Assembly: GCA_016791365.1 (NCBI GenBank)
Contig: JAEUMT010000046.1
Location: 62,001-126,000, forward strand
DNA length: 64,000 nucleotides
DNA from: Hyphomonadaceae bacterium
Lineage (GTDB): Bacteria; Pseudomonadota; Alphaproteobacteria; Caulobacterales; Aquidulcibacteraceae
Direction of reading: 5' to 3'
Shown here: positions 60,837-64,000 of the stretch, piece after piece
Layout: every line of letters begins with the position of its first letter
Numbering within the stretch: the first letter of the stretch is position 1
The notes under the pieces: generated by a model
What the model saw: only the letters and a program-made list of their open reading frames with translations
What the model was told of the DNA's origin: nothing
The model's database searches: none
Made by a program: the position numbers and the translations under genes

Positions 60837-61148
60837 GTGCCGAAAGCCTCGCCACCCTCACCGCCGCTCTCACCGCACCCGCTTGCGGATTGGGAAGCGA
60901 CCTTCATCAAAGATACCGTCGTTCGGTTCTTTGGAGATGACGCTATTGTTCGAAACTTCGGACCAGACCCCAAGCGGCTGTTGTTACATGTCGAGACCAG
61001 CAAACCCGACGGCCTTATCAAAGACGACTGCATCGGCGTCCTCAATTGCCGGATCGAACGAGATCAGATTGCCTTGACCGTGACAACGCGCGGCACTCGC
61101 GTCTGGGGCTCAGCGAAAATCGCCTACCGGCAGGGCGTCATCATTTAG
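60837..61148 (+). CDS. hypothetical protein bracketed by inverted repeats
   Basis: A 103-residue ORF starting with GTG. The first 18 residues are Pro/Ser-rich. From residue 19 it looks like a compact fold (WEATFIKDTVVRFFGDDAIV, PKRLLLHVETSKPDGLIKDD, RIERDQIALTVTTRGTRVWG). No family is recognised. Codon use is less GC-biased than in groEL or the GNAT gene. It lies between inverted repeats at 60701-60753 and 61205-61263, which could mark a small mobile or transferred segment. The opposite strand is open too but reads as a shadow. Confidence 0.5.
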   Translation: MPKASPPSPPLSPHPLADWEATFIKDTVVRFFGDDAIVRNFGPDPKRLLLHVETSKPDGLIKDDCIGVLNCRIERDQIALTVTTRGTRVWGSAKIAYRQGVII

Positions 61149-61204
61149 GTCGAACGTCCCCCTCTCGGCGAATAGCGGACTCCGCAATCTCCTTATCCAC
61201 CGGC

Positions 61205-61263
61205 AAACCTCATCCGTCCTCGCTGCGCTCGGCCACCTTCTCCTTAACCAGGAGAAGGGACGC
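61205..61263. repeat. right member of an inverted repeat pair
   Basis: The reverse complement starts with the same 32 bases as 60701-60732 and ends CGGATGAGGTTTG. It differs by a few bases in the middle (GAGCGCAGCGAGGA in place of GCGAAGCGC). Confidence 0.85.
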
Positions 61264-61279
61264 AGCTAGATTACCCGCC

Positions 61280-61879
61280 ATGCTCACCATCAGACCCGCA
61301 ACCACCGCAGACGCCTCGGCCGCGATCGCGACGCTTGTGCACGCCTTCGCGCACGACCCGCTCATGCTCTACCTCTTCGCGAAGCATCCAGACGGCATCC
61401 CCGCCGGCATTGAGACGTTCTTCTCCATCCTGCTCCGCGCCCGCATCGCGCTCGATTCACCGGCGGAAGTGTTGGTGCAAAACGGCGAAATACGCGGCGC
61501 AACGATGGGCAACCACACCGCGCCGCCGGCTTGGCCCACAGCGCTCAATCAAGAATGGCTGGCGTTCCAAGCGCACGTGCCGGAATTCCACGAACGCCTC
61601 GAAGCGTACGAAGCCATCTGCAACGCCCATCAGCCCGACGAAATCTTCTACTATCTCGGCGTCATAGGCGTGCATCCAACACTTCAAGGCAAAGGCGCCG
61701 GCAAAGCCCTGCTCACGTCATTCTGCGAACGCTCACGCGCCGATCCAAGATCGCGCGGCGTCTATCTCGACACCGCCAATCCGGCGAGCCTGCAATTTTA
61801 CTACAACAACGGTTTCGAACTCTGCGGCGAAGGCGCCCTCGACGGCGCACCGCTCTGGTGCGTTTACAAGCGCACCTGA
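61280..61879 (+). CDS. GNAT-family N-acetyltransferase
   Basis: A 199-residue acetyltransferase. The N-terminal LTIRPATTADASAAIATLVH opens the fold. YYLGVIGVHPTLQGKGAGKA then LLTSFCERS is motif A with the acetyl-CoA loop Q-G-K-G-A-G. LDTANPASLQFYYNNGFELC is motif B. The acceptor is unknown. The ATG at 61280 follows the right inverted repeat by 16 bases. Confidence 0.88.
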   Translation: MLTIRPATTADASAAIATLVHAFAHDPLMLYLFAKHPDGIPAGIETFFSILLRARIALDSPAEVLVQNGEIRGATMGNHTAPPAWPTALNQEWLAFQAHVPEFHERLEAYEAICNAHQPDEIFYYLGVIGVHPTLQGKGAGKALLTSFCERSRADPRSRGVYLDTANPASLQFYYNNGFELCGEGALDGAPLWCVYKRT

Positions 61880-62053
61880 GCGAGTTTCAATCCATATAAG
61901 CGCCCTTGGCGCCGTATCGGGGGAGCAAAGCTCCCTCAGGCAATGCGCAGCGGAAAACTGGGGACACACCAAGCTCGTCGCACGCTCACCCGCGCGCTCG
62001 CAACGGCGATTTTTGTTTGAAGAAGTATCGTTCTCCCCGATAGCGTTAGCGCA

Positions 62054-62743
62054 ATGACCTCCGACGCCCGCCGCCTCGCCAACCTCATCGCCGCCGAAGA
62101 GCGCGCGCTGGAAATGCTCGCCGCCATCGAAGCCGCCGGCTTTATCCAACCAGGCCGCCGGGAGAGCGAAGTTGACACAGACATCGCCACCCTCGCCGAG
62201 CGCGATTTCGGCGTCACCCGCCACTGGCACAAGCGCCTCGTACGCACCGGCGCCAACACGCTGTGCGTCTTCGCCGACAATCCCGAAGAACGCACCATCG
62301 GCGACAACGACACCATCTATCTCGATCTCGGCCCTGTGTTTGCAGAATGGGAAGCCGACATCGGCCAAACCTACGCCGTCGGCGCCGATCCCGCGCACCA
62401 CGCGCTGATCGCGGCGCTGCCTGAAGTCTTCGAAGCAACCCGCGCCCACGCCAACGCCAATCCGGATATCACCGGCGCCGATCTCTACGCCCACGCGACA
62501 AACATAGCTGAACAACGCGGCTACATTTTCGGCGGCAAGATCGCGGGTCACACCGTCGGCGAATTCCCGCACCTCACCTGGCCCGGTGACCGCGATCACG
62601 CGCGCATCGCACCGGCAAACCCAACACGCCTCTCCGATCCCGATCACCTCGGCCGCAAGCGCTTCTGGATCATCGAAACCCATCTCATCGCGCCCGATCG
62701 CGCGTTCGGCGGCTTCTACGAGCGCCTCCTGCGCCCCCGGTAG
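62054..62743 (+). CDS. M24-family metallopeptidase
   Basis: A 229-residue pita-bread-fold protein. Metal ligands are visible: Asp in TIYLDLGPVFAEWEAD (two carboxylates), His in KIAGHTVGEFPH, Glu in WIIETHL and Glu in GGFYERLL. It lacks the N-terminal creatinase domain of prolidases, and it is close in size to methionine aminopeptidase but without that protein's signatures. It is likely an aminopeptidase-like or hydrolase enzyme of unassigned substrate. A strong minus-strand terminator lies directly after its stop. Confidence 0.82.
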   Translation: MTSDARRLANLIAAEERALEMLAAIEAAGFIQPGRRESEVDTDIATLAERDFGVTRHWHKRLVRTGANTLCVFADNPEERTIGDNDTIYLDLGPVFAEWEADIGQTYAVGADPAHHALIAALPEVFEATRAHANANPDITGADLYAHATNIAEQRGYIFGGKIAGHTVGEFPHLTWPGDRDHARIAPANPTRLSDPDHLGRKRFWIIETHLIAPDRAFGGFYERLLRPR

Positions 62744-62779
62744 GAAAAATAAAAAGGGGCGGCCCTTTCGAGCCGCCCC
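62743..62779 (-). terminator. terminator of the TonB-dependent receptor gene
   Basis: On the minus strand: GGGGCGGC, loop, GCCGCCCC, then TTTTTATTTTT. An 8-bp perfect stem with a long U-run. Confidence 0.9.
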
Positions 62780-62805
62780 ACAGGTTTGTTCTTCGGGGGA
62801 AGAAC

Positions 62806-64000
62806 TTAGAATTGCGTGCGCACCGACAGCCACATCGTGCGCGGCGCGCCGATATTGTAGTTTGGCGTGCCCGTATTGGCGGTGCTCATCGTGCCGATGT
62901 AGCTCTCATCGAAGAGGTTCACGACGTTGAACTGCAAGCCGGTGTTTTCGAGAATCTGCCAGCTCGCGTCGAAATCGACGACCGTATAGTGCGGCGCGCG
63001 AACCGTGTTGATGTCATTGCGCCAACGATCGCCGACATAGCGCGATTGCAGGCCCAGAACCACATCGCCGGTGTCGTACTCAAGGCGGTTGGTGAACGTC
63101 CATTCCGGCGTTTCGACAACCTGCTTGCCGGCCGTCGCGAAGAACGAACCTAACGTCGTGCCTGGCAGGTTCTCCTGCACTTCGCTGTCATTGTAGGCGA
63201 CCGTGCTGAGCAGCGTCAGGCGCTCGTTGAACTGCAGCCCCAATTGCGCTTCCGCACCCCAACGATCCACCGCGCCAACGTTTCGTGAGAAGGTTTCGTT
63301 GGTCACCGGATCGAACGAGCGAACGATGAAATTGTCGAACTGGTTGAAGAAGGCGCCGGTCGAGAACATCACGTTCTCGCCCGTGTAGCGATAGCCCACA
63401 TCGTAGTTGCGCGACGTTTCCGGCTCCACCGAGTTCTGAATGCTGGCCGGTTGAACGCCGCTGTAGAGATCGTCCGTACGCGGCGCCGAGAGCGTTTCGG
63501 CGTAGGCAAAGTAGATCTGCGTTTGCTCGCTGGGACGATACACAAGCCCGACGTTCGGCAGCACATCGCTGTAATCGACCGACACGCGGAACGGGTTAAC
63601 GTCAGTGGCGAGGCCCGGATCGAAATTGCAAACCGGATCACTGGTGCTGCTGAGCGGCGCCCAGCAACGCTGATTGAGATCGCGCGTAAACTCCGGCGCG
63701 CGAATACCGACATCGAGCGTCAGTCTGTCGTCGAAGAAATCGCCGATATAGCGGATGCTCGGCTGGCTCAGTGTCGCAATCGAGAGACGATCGCGCTTCT
63801 GAAACACCTGGCCGGCAAGCGTGAGGATGCCGCCCTCACCTTCGCCATCCTTGCCGCCCCAAACGCTGAGCGGATCGCCGTTCGCATCAAGCAGACCGTA
63901 CTCGCCGGTCTGGCGGTGACGCCCCGTATCGTAGGTGTAGCCGAAGATCACGCGGTTCGCGTCGTTGATGTCCCAGATCAGCGACGTCGACAGCGTGTAG
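62806..64000 (-). CDS. TonB-dependent outer-membrane receptor, N-terminus beyond window
   Basis: The C-terminal 398 residues of a beta-barrel receptor; the frame is open to the window edge. Typical strands are IYFAYAETLSAPRTDDLYSG, SRNYDVGYRYTGENVMFSTG, AFFNQFDNFIVRS, LEYDTGDVVLGLQSRYVGDR, and LQFNVVNLFDESYIGTMSTA. It ends with APRTMWLSVRTQF, an aromatic terminal residue as required for BAM assembly. The plug and TonB box lie outside. The ligand (siderophore, vitamin or carbohydrate) cannot be deduced. Confidence 0.9.
   Translation of the reverse strand, partial: YTLSTSLIWDINDANRVIFGYTYDTGRHRQTGEYGLLDANGDPLSVWGGKDGEGEGGILTLAGQVFQKRDRLSIATLSQPSIRYIGDFFDDRLTLDVGIRAPEFTRDLNQRCWAPLSSTSDPVCNFDPGLATDVNPFRVSVDYSDVLPNVGLVYRPSEQTQIYFAYAETLSAPRTDDLYSGVQPASIQNSVEPETSRNYDVGYRYTGENVMFSTGAFFNQFDNFIVRSFDPVTNETFSRNVGAVDRWGAEAQLGLQFNERLTLLSTVAYNDSEVQENLPGTTLGSFFATAGKQVVETPEWTFTNRLEYDTGDVVLGLQSRYVGDRWRNDINTVRAPHYTVVDFDASWQILENTGLQFNVVNLFDESYIGTMSTANTGTPNYNIGAPRTMWLSVRTQF

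Overview
The window is GC-rich chromosomal DNA from an alphaproteobacterium, most likely in or near the Caulobacterales / Hyphomonadaceae. That placement is inferred from several things: an RpoH-type sigma factor, the ileS / lspA / DUF3035 (BamF-like) / M16-M16 neighbourhood, a serC leader resembling the alphaproteobacterial serC motif, groESL preceded by a CIRCE-like operator, and many short secreted or lipoprotein genes. No transposase, integrase, CRISPR array or rRNA gene was seen. The only tRNA trace is a degenerate tRNA-like remnant. || Layout. 1-6.9 kb: cell-envelope genes (CARDB protein cut by the window edge, lipoprotein serpin, SIMPL-like protein, DUF817) around cysS and folE. 7-12.5 kb: a sarcosine-oxidase-like flavoenzyme, a Tat-exported PhoD phosphatase, a RluD-like pseudouridine synthase and two small membrane proteins. 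12.8-17.5 kb: rpoH, an AsmA-family protein, and a nucleotidyltransferase / metallophosphoesterase pair. 17.5-26.4 kb, all on the minus strand: serC-serA, two PagL-like deacylases, a patatin lipase, purA and two Yip1-domain proteins. 26.6-33.9 kb: UspA, PhzF, thiD, kptA, folP, Nudix, a methyltransferase-like protein, a glyoxalase and a duplicated secreted domain. 34-40.9 kb: mutL, a LOG-family protein, rtcB and a TetR / metal-hydrolase divergon. 40.9-51.7 kb: a paired acyl-CoA dehydrogenase, then the minus-strand set ileS, lspA, BamF-like, M16, M16, interrupted by one plus-strand gene. 51.9-64 kb: gpx, an EmrAB-type efflux pair with its TetR regulator, a very repetitive RcnB-like protein, an EF-hand protein, groES-groEL, GNAT, an M24 peptidase and the end of a TonB-dependent receptor. 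|| Most genes are ordinary housekeeping functions. The unusual layer is the non-coding repeats. At least five families of short palindromic repeat sit between genes, and two of them also sit in frame inside mutL and ileS. The most striking family has four members. Each is a long imperfect hairpin whose arms are runs of degenerate heptamers (a different heptamer at each locus), and each lies 4-32 bases before a start codon (patatin gene, LOG gene, rtcB, groEL). Other points of interest are the serC leader, which can pair across the ribosome-binding site, a degenerate CIRCE before groES, a 103-codon gene bracketed by inverted repeats, and a tRNA-like scar next to an atypical ORF.
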